Positions 29,117-38,561 are shown, numbered from the stretch's first letter. The stretch: 64,000 nucleotides of DNA from Aureimonas ureilytica DSM 18598 = NBRC 106430 (GCF_000382705.1 NZ_ARQE01000008.1:152919-216918); one strand, 5' to 3'. The notes: a model not told the origin generated them from the letters alone. Numbers and translations: made by a program.

Positions 29117-32100
29117 TCAGCCGCGCCGGGCGGGGCGGCCGGCGCGGGCGAAGGCCGTGCGGCTCCAATGGCGCCCGGTGGACTTGTAGCCGGCGAGGCA
29201 ATGGATCGCCGCGAAGCGCGCGAGCGTGTGGCGGTCGATCACCAGGAGGTCGCGGGCTTCGTCCGGCCGCGTCGCCAGGATGCGCGCGGCGGCGCGCGAC
29301 AGGAGGCCGGGCCCGGTGCTTAGCCAGAGAATGTCGGTGTCGCCCCGGTTCACCGCATCCACGGCCAGATCGCGCGCCAGCGTGATGACGGGATGGCCGG
29401 GCACGGCGGCGAGGATGTTGTTGCCGAGCGAGCCGAGGTCTTCCTGATAGGTCACGAGCCCGACCGGGCCGGACAGGAGCGGGTGGATGGGCGCGAGGCA
29501 GCGATCGTCCGCATCCGCATAGACGCCGCCTTCCTCGACGAGGAGCGCAAGGCGAAAGAGATCGGCCTTCATGGCCGGCTCGCGGGCGCGCTCGAAGGCG
29601 GCGCGCGCGGCATGAAGGCCACGCTCGCTCAGGTAATCGCCGGCCGAGGCCCGGCTCCAGAGTCGATAGGCGAAGCCTTCGTTCTGGCTTTGCCAGCTCG
29701 CGCCATAGGCGGCGATGTCGGAGGGCGGGGGCGGCGCATCCCAGAATTGATGGATGACGCGCGGAATGGCGGAAGCGCCCTCGCGCTCCGATAGATCACT
29801 CGCCATGGGAGAGGCGCCCTGTCGGCGCAGCTCGATCAGGAATTGCAACGCGGCGAGCGTGTTGTCGGGATAGGTTTCGACGCACGCCCGCAGCGCGGCG
29901 AGCCGCGCGGCAGGGTCGACCGCCATCAGGGCGCGGCGCAGCGCGGCCACGGCCTCGGCGTCCATGCGAAACTCGTCGTAGAGCTGTCCGTAATGGTTCT
30001 GCGAGGGGTTGGCCGACTTGCCCTTCAGCCGGCTCGCGCCCGCCTCCAGCGCCGCGAGGTCGGCGAGATGCGCGCCCGCGCGCTCCATGTCGAGGCCGAG
30101 AAGCGCGGCGTGGATCAGGCGGTTGCGCACCCAGCCATCGCCCGGCAGGCGCGCGGCCGCCGCTTCCCCTTCGCGGATCGCCGTCCCGAAATCCCAGCGC
30201 GCCGAGGCGAGAAGCGAGCCGACGAAATGGCGACGCCCTTCCTCGGGCAGGAGCCCGGCGGGCGGCGCGGCGAGCTCCGCCTCCACGGCCTCATGTGCGC
30301 CGCTGTCGATTCGCTCCACCTGCGCCTGCTGCCAGAGATGGGCGTGATGGGGATGCCGGGCGCGGGCCTCGTCCAGCACGTGGCGCGCCTCGCCGAGCCG
30401 CCCGGTCTGGCGCAGGAGATCGGCGCGCAGCGACGCTTCTTCCGGGCGCTCGCCGAAGCGGGTGCGGATCGCGGCGAGGCGCTCCAACGCGCCGGAAACA
30501 TCGCCTGACAGCGCCAGCGCCCTTGCCGCTCCGAGCGAGGCGGACAGCCGGGCCGGATCGCGCGCGGCGGCGCGGCTGAACAAGTCGCAGGCCGTTGCGG
30601 GATCGTCCTTCACGAGGGCGCGCCGCGCCTCGGCTTCCAGGAGCGCGGGGTGATCGGGCTCGGCGCGGCGCAACCGGTCGAGGCAGGTTTCGGCGCGCGC
30701 GTTGTCGCCCGCGCGCATCCAGTCCTCTGCGGCGTCCACCAGCGCGTCGCGCCGCTCGCCATGCCGCTCCGCCACGGCCTCGAAAGTCTCAGCGGCCTCG
30801 GCCCAACGCCCGTCCGCCCGGCGGATCAGGGCTTCCGCGAGGCCGGCTTCCGCCGCGCGCCGGGCCCCGATCGGAATGCGCGCCAGCCACTCCCGCGCCG
30901 CATCGAGCGCGCCGGCGTCGCGCAGCAGCGCCGCCGCCTCGATCTGCGCATGCGCTTCCATCGGGTCGCTCTCAGCCGCGCGGCCGAGCGCGCGCAGTGC
31001 GTCCTCCCCGCGTCCTTCGGCCCGCGCGACGGCGGCAAGGCCGATCAGCGCCCAATAGAAACGCGGCTGAGCGGCGAGCGCGGCCTCGTAAGCCGCCGAG
31101 GCCCCGGCGAGATCGCCCTGAAGGCGCAGGTCGTCGCCTTCAAGCAGACGCGCGCCGGGATGGGCGGGGCCGAGCGCCAGCGCCCGCGTGAGAAGCAAGC
31201 GCGCCGCTTCCGGTCCGATCCGCCTGTGTTGCAGTCGATAGAGATCGAGAAGCGCCTCGACCGGCGGCGAGGGCTCATCGGCCAAGGCCACGAGTTCGGC
31301 TTCCGCGAGGGCCAGCGCGCCGGCCTCGCGCAGCGCCGCCGCGCGTTCGAGACGCAGCATCGGATCGGCGGGGGAGAGCGCCAGCGCGGCCTTCAGATGC
31401 GCGGCGGCGGCCTCCCCATCGCCGCGCTCCCGCGCCGCGCGCGCCAGGGCTCGCAGGACGGCGGGGCTCGCCGGAGCGCGCGCGAGAAAGCGCGCGAGAA
31501 CCGTTTCCGCCGCCAGCATGTCGCCGGCGCGCCGCAGGAGATCGGCCTCGGCGCAGATCAGGGCTTCGTCATGGGGAGCATCGGCTTGCGCCCTTCGAAC
31601 GGCCGCCAGCGCCGAGGCGATGGACTCAGGGGGGCGCGCCAGCCGCGCGCGCTCCAGCGCCGCCGGGGCAAAGCCGGGGCGCCGGGCGAGAAGCGCATCC
31701 AGCGCGGCCTCCGCCTCCGCCTCGCGCCCCAAGGCCGCGCCCTGCCGCGCCGCGTCGAGCGCGAACCAGGGATCGTCAGGCAGGAGAAGGCTCGCCGAGC
31801 GCATGAGCGCATAGGCCTCCTCGCCCGCGCCGCGTTCGCGCGCGCACTCGGCAAGGCCCCGCAGCGCATGGGGCAGCGGGGTTCCCGATGCCAGTCGCGT
31901 CCAGGCCGACGCCGCCTCGTCGGCCCGCCCGAGCGCGCGCAGCGCCGCGCCTTCGTCGTAGCGGTTCCAGAGATCGCGCGGATCGCGCCGCGCCGCCTCG
32001 CGGAACCCCGCCAGCGCCGCCTCCGACCGCCCCTCGGCGCGGGCGACGAGGCCGAGCGTTCGATGGGCGGGGGCAAAATCCGGCGCGTCATCGGCGAGCG

Positions 32101-32302
32101 CGCGGGCCAGCGCTTCTGCCTCGCCGGTCTCTCCGAGCGCCAGATGCTCCAGCGCCATGTCGTTGCGCGTCCAGCGATCCGCCGGGCGCGCGGCCAGCGC
32201 CTCACCGAAACGCGCCAGCGCCTCGCCGTGCCGGCGCTCGGCCCGCAAGGCCAGCGCTTCGGCACGCAGCTCGTCGAAAGTGGGGACGGGGGTCTGGCTC
32301 AT
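29117..32302 (-). CDS. TPR-repeat protein fused to a GT32-like glycosyltransferase
   Basis: About 1061 residues. Residues 1-780 are helical TPR-like repeats (many units with A-x-x-x-x-x-G-R/D and A-L-A-x-x-P signatures). The C-terminal ~220 residues form a Gly_transf_sug (GT32) domain: IPRVIHQFWDAPPPPSDI, KADLFRLALLVEEGGVYADADDRC with the DxD metal motif (ADADD), and a closing HHW-like region (STGRHWSR). The start is ATG 32302 with GGAGCCCC directly upstream. TPR-GT fusions usually act on proteins or surface glycans, the repeats gripping a protein acceptor. A Gly/Ser-rich Hint protein is encoded convergently next door and could be a client; that is speculation. Confidence 0.87.
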   Translation of the reverse strand: MSQTPVPTFDELRAEALALRAERRHGEALARFGEALAARPADRWTRNDMALEHLALGETGEAEALARALADDAPDFAPAHRTLGLVARAEGRSEAALAGFREAARRDPRDLWNRYDEGAALRALGRADEAASAWTRLASGTPLPHALRGLAECARERGAGEEAYALMRSASLLLPDDPWFALDAARQGAALGREAEAEAALDALLARRPGFAPAALERARLARPPESIASALAAVRRAQADAPHDEALICAEADLLRRAGDMLAAETVLARFLARAPASPAVLRALARAARERGDGEAAAAHLKAALALSPADPMLRLERAAALREAGALALAEAELVALADEPSPPVEALLDLYRLQHRRIGPEAARLLLTRALALGPAHPGARLLEGDDLRLQGDLAGASAAYEAALAAQPRFYWALIGLAAVARAEGRGEDALRALGRAAESDPMEAHAQIEAAALLRDAGALDAAREWLARIPIGARRAAEAGLAEALIRRADGRWAEAAETFEAVAERHGERRDALVDAAEDWMRAGDNARAETCLDRLRRAEPDHPALLEAEARRALVKDDPATACDLFSRAAARDPARLSASLGAARALALSGDVSGALERLAAIRTRFGERPEEASLRADLLRQTGRLGEARHVLDEARARHPHHAHLWQQAQVERIDSGAHEAVEAELAAPPAGLLPEEGRRHFVGSLLASARWDFGTAIREGEAAAARLPGDGWVRNRLIHAALLGLDMERAGAHLADLAALEAGASRLKGKSANPSQNHYGQLYDEFRMDAEAVAALRRALMAVDPAARLAALRACVETYPDNTLAALQFLIELRRQGASPMASDLSEREGASAIPRVIHQFWDAPPPPSDIAAYGASWQSQNEGFAYRLWSRASAGDYLSERGLHAARAAFERAREPAMKADLFRLALLVEEGGVYADADDRCLAPIHPLLSGPVGLVTYQEDLGSLGNNILAAVPGHPVITLARDLAVDAVNRGDTDILWLSTGPGLLSRAAARILATRPDEARDLLVIDRHTLARFAAIHCLAGYKSTGRHWSRTAFARAGRPARRG

Positions 32303-32376
32303 GGGGCTCCGGCAGCGGCATCACCCCATCATGCCCCGCCAATGGTTGAAAGCTTCTGAGCCGAGATCGCCGCGTC

Positions 32377-34335
32377 TCAAGCCTCCCCTTCCAGAATTGC
32401 GACACCGGAGGGCGGCAGCTCGTCCGCGCCGAGCCGGAAATTGCCCGCGAGGCCGTGCTCCGACAGGCGCAGGGTCCGGCTGCCATAGTTGAAGACATAG
32501 CTCAGCCCGCCGGCGCGGCGCAGGCGCAGGCCGGGCGGAAGGTCGAGAACGGGAAGCCCGACCTCCTCCGCCAGCCCTTTCAGGAGGTCGAAGGCGAGCG
32601 TCTCGTCCGGCCAGCCGCCGAGATAGAGGAGCGGTCCCGTGCCGACCAGCGCGGGCTCCCCGTCATCGGCGCGAAGGCGCACCGAAGCATCTCCGGTTTC
32701 CAGCATCTCGCGCCAGACCTGGAACGCGCCCGCCCCGCCTTCCATCGGAACGTCGAGGTTCGGCGGCAGGGTTTCGACGCGCGTCACCTTCAGCGCGTCG
32801 AGCGGCGCGGGAAGCTCGGGCGGCAGGGCGGCGGGAATGGCGAAATCCGCCGTGCGCGAGCCCGAGCGCGGGCCGACCAGCGCGAGCCCGTCGAGCCGGC
32901 CGAGCGCCTCGCGCAACGCCTCGGGCCAGGCGAAGAGGCCGGGCACGAGAACGAGGCGGTAGGGCGAGGGATCGGCGCTCTTGGCGTCCAGAAAATCCAC
33001 CGACAGGCCGAGCCGGCGCAGCGCCTTGTAGAGGTCGTAGACGAGGCGGAAATAGTCGAACTCGCGGCCCTGCGGCTGCGCGGTCCAGGCCCAGGCGGAG
33101 GGATAGTCGAAGACGATGGCGACATCGGCGCGCCCGGGCATCGGCAGGTCCTGCCCGGCGATCTCGCCCGCCACCGCTGCCGCTTCGAGAAGACCCGGCG
33201 CGGGCTCGCTGTCGGGGCGCAGCAGCCCCGCATGCATCTGCTCCTGCGCGAACGGCGCCTGCCGCCAGCGGAAATAGCTGACGACCTCGGCCCCGTGCGC
33301 GAAGGCTTCCCAGGTCCAGAGCCGCACCATGCCGTCGCGCGGGGCGGGGTTGTGCGGCGCCCAGTTCACCGGGCCGGGCTGTTGCTCCATGATCCACCAG
33401 CGCCCGTTCGAGGTGGCGCGGTAGAGATCGTGATGGAGCGCCTGAAGGTCGGGATCGCCCGCTCTGGCGAACTCGGCCTTGAATTCGGGCGAGCGAGGCG
33501 ACCATTGGTCGAGAAAGCCGAGCGGGTAGCTGTCCCAGCTCGACACGTCGAGATCGGCCCCGACGTCGAAATGATCGAAGGACAGGGTGCGGCCCATGAA
33601 ATTGTGGATCACGTCGCGGCCGGGCGAGAAGCGGCGGATGATGTCGGCCTGAAGCCGGTTGAACGTGACGATGGCTTGCGAGGAATAGCGCCGGAAGTCG
33701 AGGACATGGGCGGGGGCCGGTTCGGTCAGCGCCACGTTGGGCAGCTCGATCTCCTCGAAGCTCTGATATTCCATCGACCAGAAGACCGTGCCCCAGGCGC
33801 GGTTCAGCGCGTCCGGCGACTGGTACTTGCGGCCCAGCCAGTCGCGAAAGCCGCTGAGCGCCGCCTCCGAATAGGAGAGGGCCGTCAGATGGCAGGCATA
33901 TTCGTTGTCGGTCTGCCAGGCGACGACGCCTGGATGCGCGCCGAAGCGACGGGCGAGCGCCTCGGTGATGCGCGCGCATTCCGCCCGGTAGCCCTCGTGC
34001 GAGAAGTCGTAATGCCGGCGCGAGCCGAAGCCGCGCACGCGCCCGTCCTGGCCGACCGGCAGCATGTCCGGCATCTCGTCCACCAGCCATTTGGGCGGCG
34101 TCGCCGTGGGCGTGCCGAGCACGACCTTCAGCCCCGCGCCATGGAGGACGTCGATCGCGCGCGCCAGCCAGTCGAACTCGGTCGCGCCACGCTTGGGCTC
34201 CAGCCGGGACCAGGCGAATTCGCCGATCCGCACAAAGGAAATCCCCGTCTCGGCCATGCGCCGCGCGTCCTCGGCCCAGAGCTCTTCCGGCCAATGTTCG
34301 GGATAATAGCAGACGCCGAGCGCGCGGACGGACAT
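32377..34335 (-). CDS. GH42 beta-galactosidase
   Basis: A 652-residue glycoside hydrolase family 42 enzyme that hydrolyses terminal beta-galactosides. There is an (alpha/beta)8 barrel with GVCYYPEHWPEELWAEDARR at the start, acid/base Glu145 in TDNEY and nucleophile Glu317 in MEQQPGPVNW. A trimerisation-type domain and a small C-terminal beta domain follow. There is no signal peptide, so it acts on imported sugars. The start is ATG 34335, with AAAGGA nine bases upstream; in-frame ATGs at 34344 and 34365 are worse. It is the last gene of an operon with a binding protein and two permeases, so the transporter probably brings in a galactoside or galacto-oligosaccharide. Confidence 0.93.
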   Translation of the reverse strand: MSVRALGVCYYPEHWPEELWAEDARRMAETGISFVRIGEFAWSRLEPKRGATEFDWLARAIDVLHGAGLKVVLGTPTATPPKWLVDEMPDMLPVGQDGRVRGFGSRRHYDFSHEGYRAECARITEALARRFGAHPGVVAWQTDNEYACHLTALSYSEAALSGFRDWLGRKYQSPDALNRAWGTVFWSMEYQSFEEIELPNVALTEPAPAHVLDFRRYSSQAIVTFNRLQADIIRRFSPGRDVIHNFMGRTLSFDHFDVGADLDVSSWDSYPLGFLDQWSPRSPEFKAEFARAGDPDLQALHHDLYRATSNGRWWIMEQQPGPVNWAPHNPAPRDGMVRLWTWEAFAHGAEVVSYFRWRQAPFAQEQMHAGLLRPDSEPAPGLLEAAAVAGEIAGQDLPMPGRADVAIVFDYPSAWAWTAQPQGREFDYFRLVYDLYKALRRLGLSVDFLDAKSADPSPYRLVLVPGLFAWPEALREALGRLDGLALVGPRSGSRTADFAIPAALPPELPAPLDALKVTRVETLPPNLDVPMEGGAGAFQVWREMLETGDASVRLRADDGEPALVGTGPLLYLGGWPDETLAFDLLKGLAEEVGLPVLDLPPGLRLRRAGGLSYVFNYGSRTLRLSEHGLAGNFRLGADELPPSGVAILEGEA

Positions 34336-34361
34336 GGGGGGCATTCCTTTGAGAACAAACG

Positions 34362-35213
34362 TCACTTCACCGCGCCGGCGGTGATGCCGGAGACGAACTG
34401 GCGTTGGAGAAAGACGAAGAGCGCGACCATGGGCACGGTCATCAGCGTCGCGCCGGACATGAGCGCGCCCCAGGGCGGCACGGAATTGACCGTGATAAGC
34501 GAGCCGAGCGCGACGGGCGCGGTGCGCGCGGCCGGATCGGGCGCGACGAGGAGCGGCCAGAGGTAGTTGTTCCAGGAGGCGAGGAACAGGATGATGAAGA
34601 GGGCGGCGAGCGCCGGGCGCACCAGCGGCAGCGCGATGCGCAGGAAGATGCGCAGCTCGCTCGCCCCGTCGAGCCGCGCCGCTTCCACGATCTCCTGCGG
34701 CAGGCCGAGGAAGGTCTGGCGCATGAAGAGGACGCCGAGCGCGTTGAAGAGCGGCGGCACGACCACCGCGATCAGCGTGTTGGCGAGCGACAGGTCGCGC
34801 GCGACGAGCACATATTGCGGGATGATCACCACCGCATAGGGCACGGTGAGCGTCGCGACGAGGAGGCCGAACAGGGCGCCCTTGCCGCGAAAGCTGTAGC
34901 GCGCGAAGGCATAGCCCGCGAGGCTGCTGAGCCCCGCCGACAGAAGGGCATAGGCGAGCGCCACGAGAACCGAGTTCGCGAGCGCCCGGTCGAAGCGCGC
35001 GATCTCGACGATGCGGCTAAGATTGGCGAGAAGCTCGCCGCCCGGCCGGAGCGGCACGCTGGCGGACAGGATCGCCTCGTCCGGCTGCGTGGCGAAGACC
35101 GCCATCAGATAGAGCGGCGCGAGCCAGAGGAGGGCGAGCGGCAGGAGGAGAAGCGTCAGCCACAGCCCCTGCCGGCGCTCGCGCGCCGAGCCACCCGACC
35201 GACCGGCGCTCAT
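34362..35213 (-). CDS. Sugar ABC transporter permease, MalG/CUT1 type
   Basis: A 283-residue inner-membrane protein with six helices. The EAA loop is EAARLDGASELRIFLRIALP, diagnostic of binding-protein-dependent permeases. The gene begins at ATG 35213 overlapping the preceding permease stop by four bases (ATGA). Longer reading frames upstream are shadows. With the MalF-type partner it should form the channel of a CUT1 importer. No ATP-binding gene is present in the operon. Confidence 0.93.
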   Translation of the reverse strand: MSAGRSGGSARERRQGLWLTLLLLPLALLWLAPLYLMAVFATQPDEAILSASVPLRPGGELLANLSRIVEIARFDRALANSVLVALAYALLSAGLSSLAGYAFARYSFRGKGALFGLLVATLTVPYAVVIIPQYVLVARDLSLANTLIAVVVPPLFNALGVLFMRQTFLGLPQEIVEAARLDGASELRIFLRIALPLVRPALAALFIILFLASWNNYLWPLLVAPDPAARTAPVALGSLITVNSVPPWGALMSGATLMTVPMVALFVFLQRQFVSGITAGAVK

Positions 35214-36076
35214 GCCCGCTCTCCGCCGCGCGTGAGAAGAAGGTTCAGCGCCGCGATCAGCGCGGCCATGGCCGCGATGGCATAGGCGATGGCGGAGGCG
35301 TAGCCGAAATTGAGGTTCACGAAGCCCTGCTTGTAGAGATAGGTGCCGAGCGTTTCGGTGGCGTTGCCGGGGCCGCCGCGATCGGTGATGAGCCAGGGTT
35401 CGGCGAAGAGCTGCATCGTGCCGATCACCGAGAGGACGAGGCAGAAACCGAGAACCGGCGAAAGAAGCGGCAGCGTGATGCGGGTGAAGCGGCGCCAGGG
35501 GCCGGCCCCGTCCATGCGCGCGGCCTCGTAGAGGTCCTTCGGGATGGATTGCAGACCGGCCAGAAGAATGATCGCGTTGTAGCCGGTCCAGCGCCAGGTG
35601 AGCGCCAGAACGATCACGGCCTTGGCCGGCCCCGCCTCGTGCAGCCAGTTCGGACCGTCGATGCCGAACGCGGCGAGCGCCTCGTTCACCGCCCCGAACT
35701 CGCCGTTGAAGAGAAGGCGGAAGACGACCGAATAGGCGACTTCGCTGACGACGACGGGGGCGAAGAAGGCAAAGCGCAGAAAGGCGCGCCAGCGCAGGAA
35801 GGGCGAATCCAGCGCCATCGCGAGCGCCGTCGCCAGTGCCAGCATCAGCGGCACCTGGACGACCAGAACGAGAAGCGTGTTGCCGAGCGCGTTCTGGAAG
35901 GCGCGGTCCACCAGAAGCCGGCGCCAGTTCACGTCGAGGTCGAAGACCCAGGGAGCGACGCGGGTGTTCTGGAAGGACAGGATCACCGACTGCGCCAGCG
36001 GCCAGAGCCAGAACAGGGCGAAGATCAGGAGGAAGGGCGCAAGAAACAGATAGGGAGCGCGTCGGGTCGCGTGCAT
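35210..36076 (-). CDS. Sugar ABC transporter permease, MalF/CUT1 type
   Basis: A 288-residue inner-membrane protein with six helices and the EAA loop YEAARMDGAGPWRRFTRITL. The N-terminal RRAPYLFLAPFLLIFALFWL is typical of CUT1 permeases. It follows the binding-protein gene after a 124-bp gap containing two strong hairpins and is coupled to the second permease by a four-base overlap. Confidence 0.93.
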   Translation of the reverse strand: MHATRRAPYLFLAPFLLIFALFWLWPLAQSVILSFQNTRVAPWVFDLDVNWRRLLVDRAFQNALGNTLLVLVVQVPLMLALATALAMALDSPFLRWRAFLRFAFFAPVVVSEVAYSVVFRLLFNGEFGAVNEALAAFGIDGPNWLHEAGPAKAVIVLALTWRWTGYNAIILLAGLQSIPKDLYEAARMDGAGPWRRFTRITLPLLSPVLGFCLVLSVIGTMQLFAEPWLITDRGGPGNATETLGTYLYKQGFVNLNFGYASAIAYAIAAMAALIAALNLLLTRGGERA

Positions 36077-36107
36077 GGGCAGGCAAGTCCGGTCTGGAAG
36101 CCGCGAA

Positions 36108-36133
36108 ACGGGGGCGGGATAGCGCGCCCCCGT
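36108..36133 (-). other. Intercistronic hairpin 2 in the sugar ABC operon
   Basis: ACGGGGGCG and CGCCCCCGT form a perfect 9-bp stem with an 8-nt loop between the binding-protein gene and the first permease gene. No T-run follows. It resembles the mRNA-stabilising or partially terminating hairpins seen after binding-protein genes in many ABC operons. Confidence 0.6.
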
Positions 36134-36151
36134 GGAGGCCGTGTCGCCGCG

Positions 36152-36189
36152 CCCGGCGGTTCGGCGCGGGGCGCGCGCGAACCGCCGGG
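36152..36189 (-). other. Intercistronic hairpin 1 in the sugar ABC operon
   Basis: CCCGGCGGTTCG and CGAACCGCCGGG form a perfect 12-bp stem around a 14-nt G/C-only loop, 11 bp after the binding-protein stop codon. It is positioned to protect the binding-protein message from 3' decay and lower permease expression. Confidence 0.65.
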
Positions 36190-36200
36190 AAGCGGAGATG

Positions 36201-37493
36201 TCAGTTCTGGACCGGCAGGCCGGTCGCGCCCGAAATCTCGTCGGCCGCCTGCTGGAGCGCGTCCTTCGCCTCGATCCGGCCGGCCATGAACTCGGCGAAG
36301 ATCGGGATGAAGCTGTTGTCGGCTTCGGCGAAATATTGCGTGCCGCGCCAGGGCTTGATCTTGTCGAGCGTGCCCAGAACCGTTTCCCAGATCGGCTGGT
36401 TGCCCCAGAAGGGTTGCGGCTGCTTCACATAGGGGTCCTTCAGCGCGGCCGGCAGGGTCGGCACGAGGCCGCTCGCCTTCAGCTGCGTGATCTGCCCCTC
36501 GGGCGTGCCGAGCGCGAAGCGCAGGAAGGCGAGCGCGGCCTCGGGGTTCTTCGAGGCGGAGGGGATGGCGAGCGCCGAGCCGCCGAGATTGGCCGCGCGC
36601 GCGCCGCCCTTCTCGAAGGCCGGCATCAGCGCGATGCCCCATTTGCCGCTCTGCTCGGGAACCGCGCCGCGCAACGAGCCCTCGTACCAGCCGCCATAGA
36701 CGGAGGCCGCGAGCTTGTCGGCCTTGATGGCCTGCAAGGTCTCGCCCCAATTGGCCTGGAGGAAGAGATCGGCCTTGGCGACCTTGCCGACCGTTTCCAG
36801 CGCCTGGAGGCAGGCGGGCTGGTCGATCGTCACATGCTCGGCGGCGGGATCGAACATCGCGCAGCCCGCTTCGTTGGCGAGCATTCGGAACCAGGTCGTG
36901 TCGCCATTGGTGGACACGAGCTTGGTGCCCTCGTTCGCCGCCACGATCTTCTGTCCGGCCGTGACGAAATCGTCCCAGGTCTCGATCGAGGCGACGTCGA
37001 CGCCGGCCTTCTCGAACATGTCGCGCCGATAGAAGAGAACCACCGGGCCGGAATCCCAGGGCATGGCGTAGACCTTGTCGCCGACGGTGAGTTCGGTGAG
37101 CTTGAACTCGGGGAACTGCCCAAGAAGCGTCGCGCCGTCCGGCCCCATCATGGCCTTGATGTCGCGGAAGCAGTCGGGGAAGCGCGCCCAGAACACTTCC
37201 GATTCCTGGTTCTCGACCGTGTAGACGTCGGGCATTCCGGCCCCGCCCGCCGCGCAGCCGGCCAGGCCGCGATCATAGGTCGGCTGGTTGCCGACATCCT
37301 CGATCTTGACCGTGACGTCGGGATATTTCGCGTTGAAGGCGGGCACCACGGCTTCCAGCGCCTTGGCCGCGACGTCCCAGCTCCACACGGTGATCGTGCC
37401 GGAAAGCTTGGGCTCCTGCGCCCCGGCGACGCCCGGCGCCAGAAGCGCCCATCCCGTCAGTGCGGCTGCCGCCGCCTTGCTCATGGCTCTCAT
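36201..37493 (-). CDS. Sugar-binding protein of a CUT1 ABC importer
   Basis: A 430-residue periplasmic binding protein with a Sec signal peptide (about residues 1-25, cut near GVAGA-QEP). SBP_bac_1-type features include GTITVWSWDVAAKALEAVVP, AMPWDSGPVVLFYRRDMFEK and GGWYEGSLRG. It contains several Cys (for example in GLAGCAAGG and PDCFRDI), probably disulfide-linked in the periplasm. The start is ATG 37493 with GGGAGGATCGAC upstream. It is the first gene of the operon leading to the beta-galactosidase and is divergent from an AraC regulator. The ligand is likely a galactoside, by context. Confidence 0.92.
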   Translation of the reverse strand: MRAMSKAAAAALTGWALLAPGVAGAQEPKLSGTITVWSWDVAAKALEAVVPAFNAKYPDVTVKIEDVGNQPTYDRGLAGCAAGGAGMPDVYTVENQESEVFWARFPDCFRDIKAMMGPDGATLLGQFPEFKLTELTVGDKVYAMPWDSGPVVLFYRRDMFEKAGVDVASIETWDDFVTAGQKIVAANEGTKLVSTNGDTTWFRMLANEAGCAMFDPAAEHVTIDQPACLQALETVGKVAKADLFLQANWGETLQAIKADKLAASVYGGWYEGSLRGAVPEQSGKWGIALMPAFEKGGARAANLGGSALAIPSASKNPEAALAFLRFALGTPEGQITQLKASGLVPTLPAALKDPYVKQPQPFWGNQPIWETVLGTLDKIKPWRGTQYFAEADNSFIPIFAEFMAGRIEAKDALQQAADEISGATGLPVQN

Positions 37494-37559
37494 GTCGATC
37501 CTCCCACCCGGTGCAATCGGCCGGCTCGAACCGCCGGCTCTCTTCTCCCGGGACCGATA

Positions 37560-37590
37560 GTAGCGAAGCGGGGTTGCGCGTCGTCGCTAC
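37560..37590. promoter_or_regulatory. Inverted repeat between the sugar ABC operon and araC-type gene
   Basis: GTAGCGA (37560-37566) and TCGCTAC (37584-37590) are perfect 7-bp arms with a 17-bp spacer in the 108-bp divergent promoter region. It is a candidate AraC-family binding site. Confidence 0.4.
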
Positions 37591-37601
37591 GGACGCGATA
37601 A

Positions 37602-38537
37602 ATGTCGCAGATCCTAAGGTCGGCGGGGGAGGGCGCGTTGGGGACGGATCGCCTGGAAGCCGCGCCGCTCGGCGCCCATCATCTGCCGGTCGAGAGCTTT
37701 CTCGTGCGGGGCAACGATTTCCTCTTCGCGGGCTGCGAGGAGGTCTTCGTGATGTCCGCTCCGCACACGCACAGCCAGATCGAGTTCAACTACGTCCTGA
37801 GCGGCGCGATCACCTATCTCCACGACGGGCGCGAAGCGTGGATCGGCGCGGGCGACCTGGCGCTTCTCTGGGGCGCCATTCCGCATCGAACCGTCGAGGT
37901 GGCGCCGGGCACGCGCTATGTCTGCTTCTACCTGCCGCTGGAGGTGTTTCTGGCCGCGCCGATCGGCGAGGCGCTGCGCGCGGTCGTTCTGGAAGGGGGG
38001 CTCGTCGTCGCCGCCGACCCCCTGCGGTTCGAGCCCGAATCGCTGCGGCGGATGCGGGCCGAATGGCTGGCGACCGGCGACCGGCGCCTGCGCGACCTGA
38101 TCGCGGCCGAGGTCGTGCTTCTCCTGCGCCGGCTCGACGTCACCGGCTGGCGCGACCTCCTGGCGGGCGCGCATCACGAGGGGCGCCCGGTGGCGGGCGC
38201 GATGCCGCCGAAAATCCTGGAAATGACCCGTTTCATCGCCGAGCACGGGCACGAGGCGATCACCGTCGCCGACGTCGCGCGCGCCGCCTCGCTTCATCCG
38301 AACTACGCGATGACGCGGTTTCGCGCCGGGCTCGGCATGACGGTGGCCCATTACATTCTGCGCCATCGCATGATGGCGGCGCAGACGCTGCTCCTGTCGA
38401 CGCGCAAGGACCTCGCCGCCATCGCCTTCGAAACCGGCTTCGGCTCGGTGAGCCAGTTCCACCGCTCCTTTCGACGCTATTTTTCCTGCACGCCGGCGAG
38501 CTTCCGCCGCCACATGCGGCCCTCCCCCCCGGCCTGA
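37602..38537 (+). CDS. AraC-family regulator of the galactoside operon
   Basis: A 311-residue regulator. The N-terminal cupin-type sensor covers about residues 40-120, with HTHSQIEFNYVLSG and GDLALLWGAIPH. The C-terminal double helix-turn-helix (about 210-305) has VADVARAASLHPNYAMTRF and the second-HTH signature AAIAFETGFGSVSQFHRSFR. It is divergent from the sugar ABC operon, so it is probably its activator, sensing the sugar. The ATG at 37602 has only a weak ribosome-binding site; a TTG at 37638 is preceded by GGGGGAGGG and is a credible alternative start. Confidence 0.9.
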   Translation: MSQILRSAGEGALGTDRLEAAPLGAHHLPVESFLVRGNDFLFAGCEEVFVMSAPHTHSQIEFNYVLSGAITYLHDGREAWIGAGDLALLWGAIPHRTVEVAPGTRYVCFYLPLEVFLAAPIGEALRAVVLEGGLVVAADPLRFEPESLRRMRAEWLATGDRRLRDLIAAEVVLLLRRLDVTGWRDLLAGAHHEGRPVAGAMPPKILEMTRFIAEHGHEAITVADVARAASLHPNYAMTRFRAGLGMTVAHYILRHRMMAAQTLLLSTRKDLAAIAFETGFGSVSQFHRSFRRYFSCTPASFRRHMRPSPPA

Positions 38538-38561
38538 CCCGGTCGGGCCAGCCTGACGAGA

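Noticed and set aside
34362-36086. 574-codon frame that appears to fuse a long N-terminus to the MalG-type permease
   Set aside because: Its first half is an out-of-frame reading of the MalF-type permease; the true start is the ATGA overlap at 35213.
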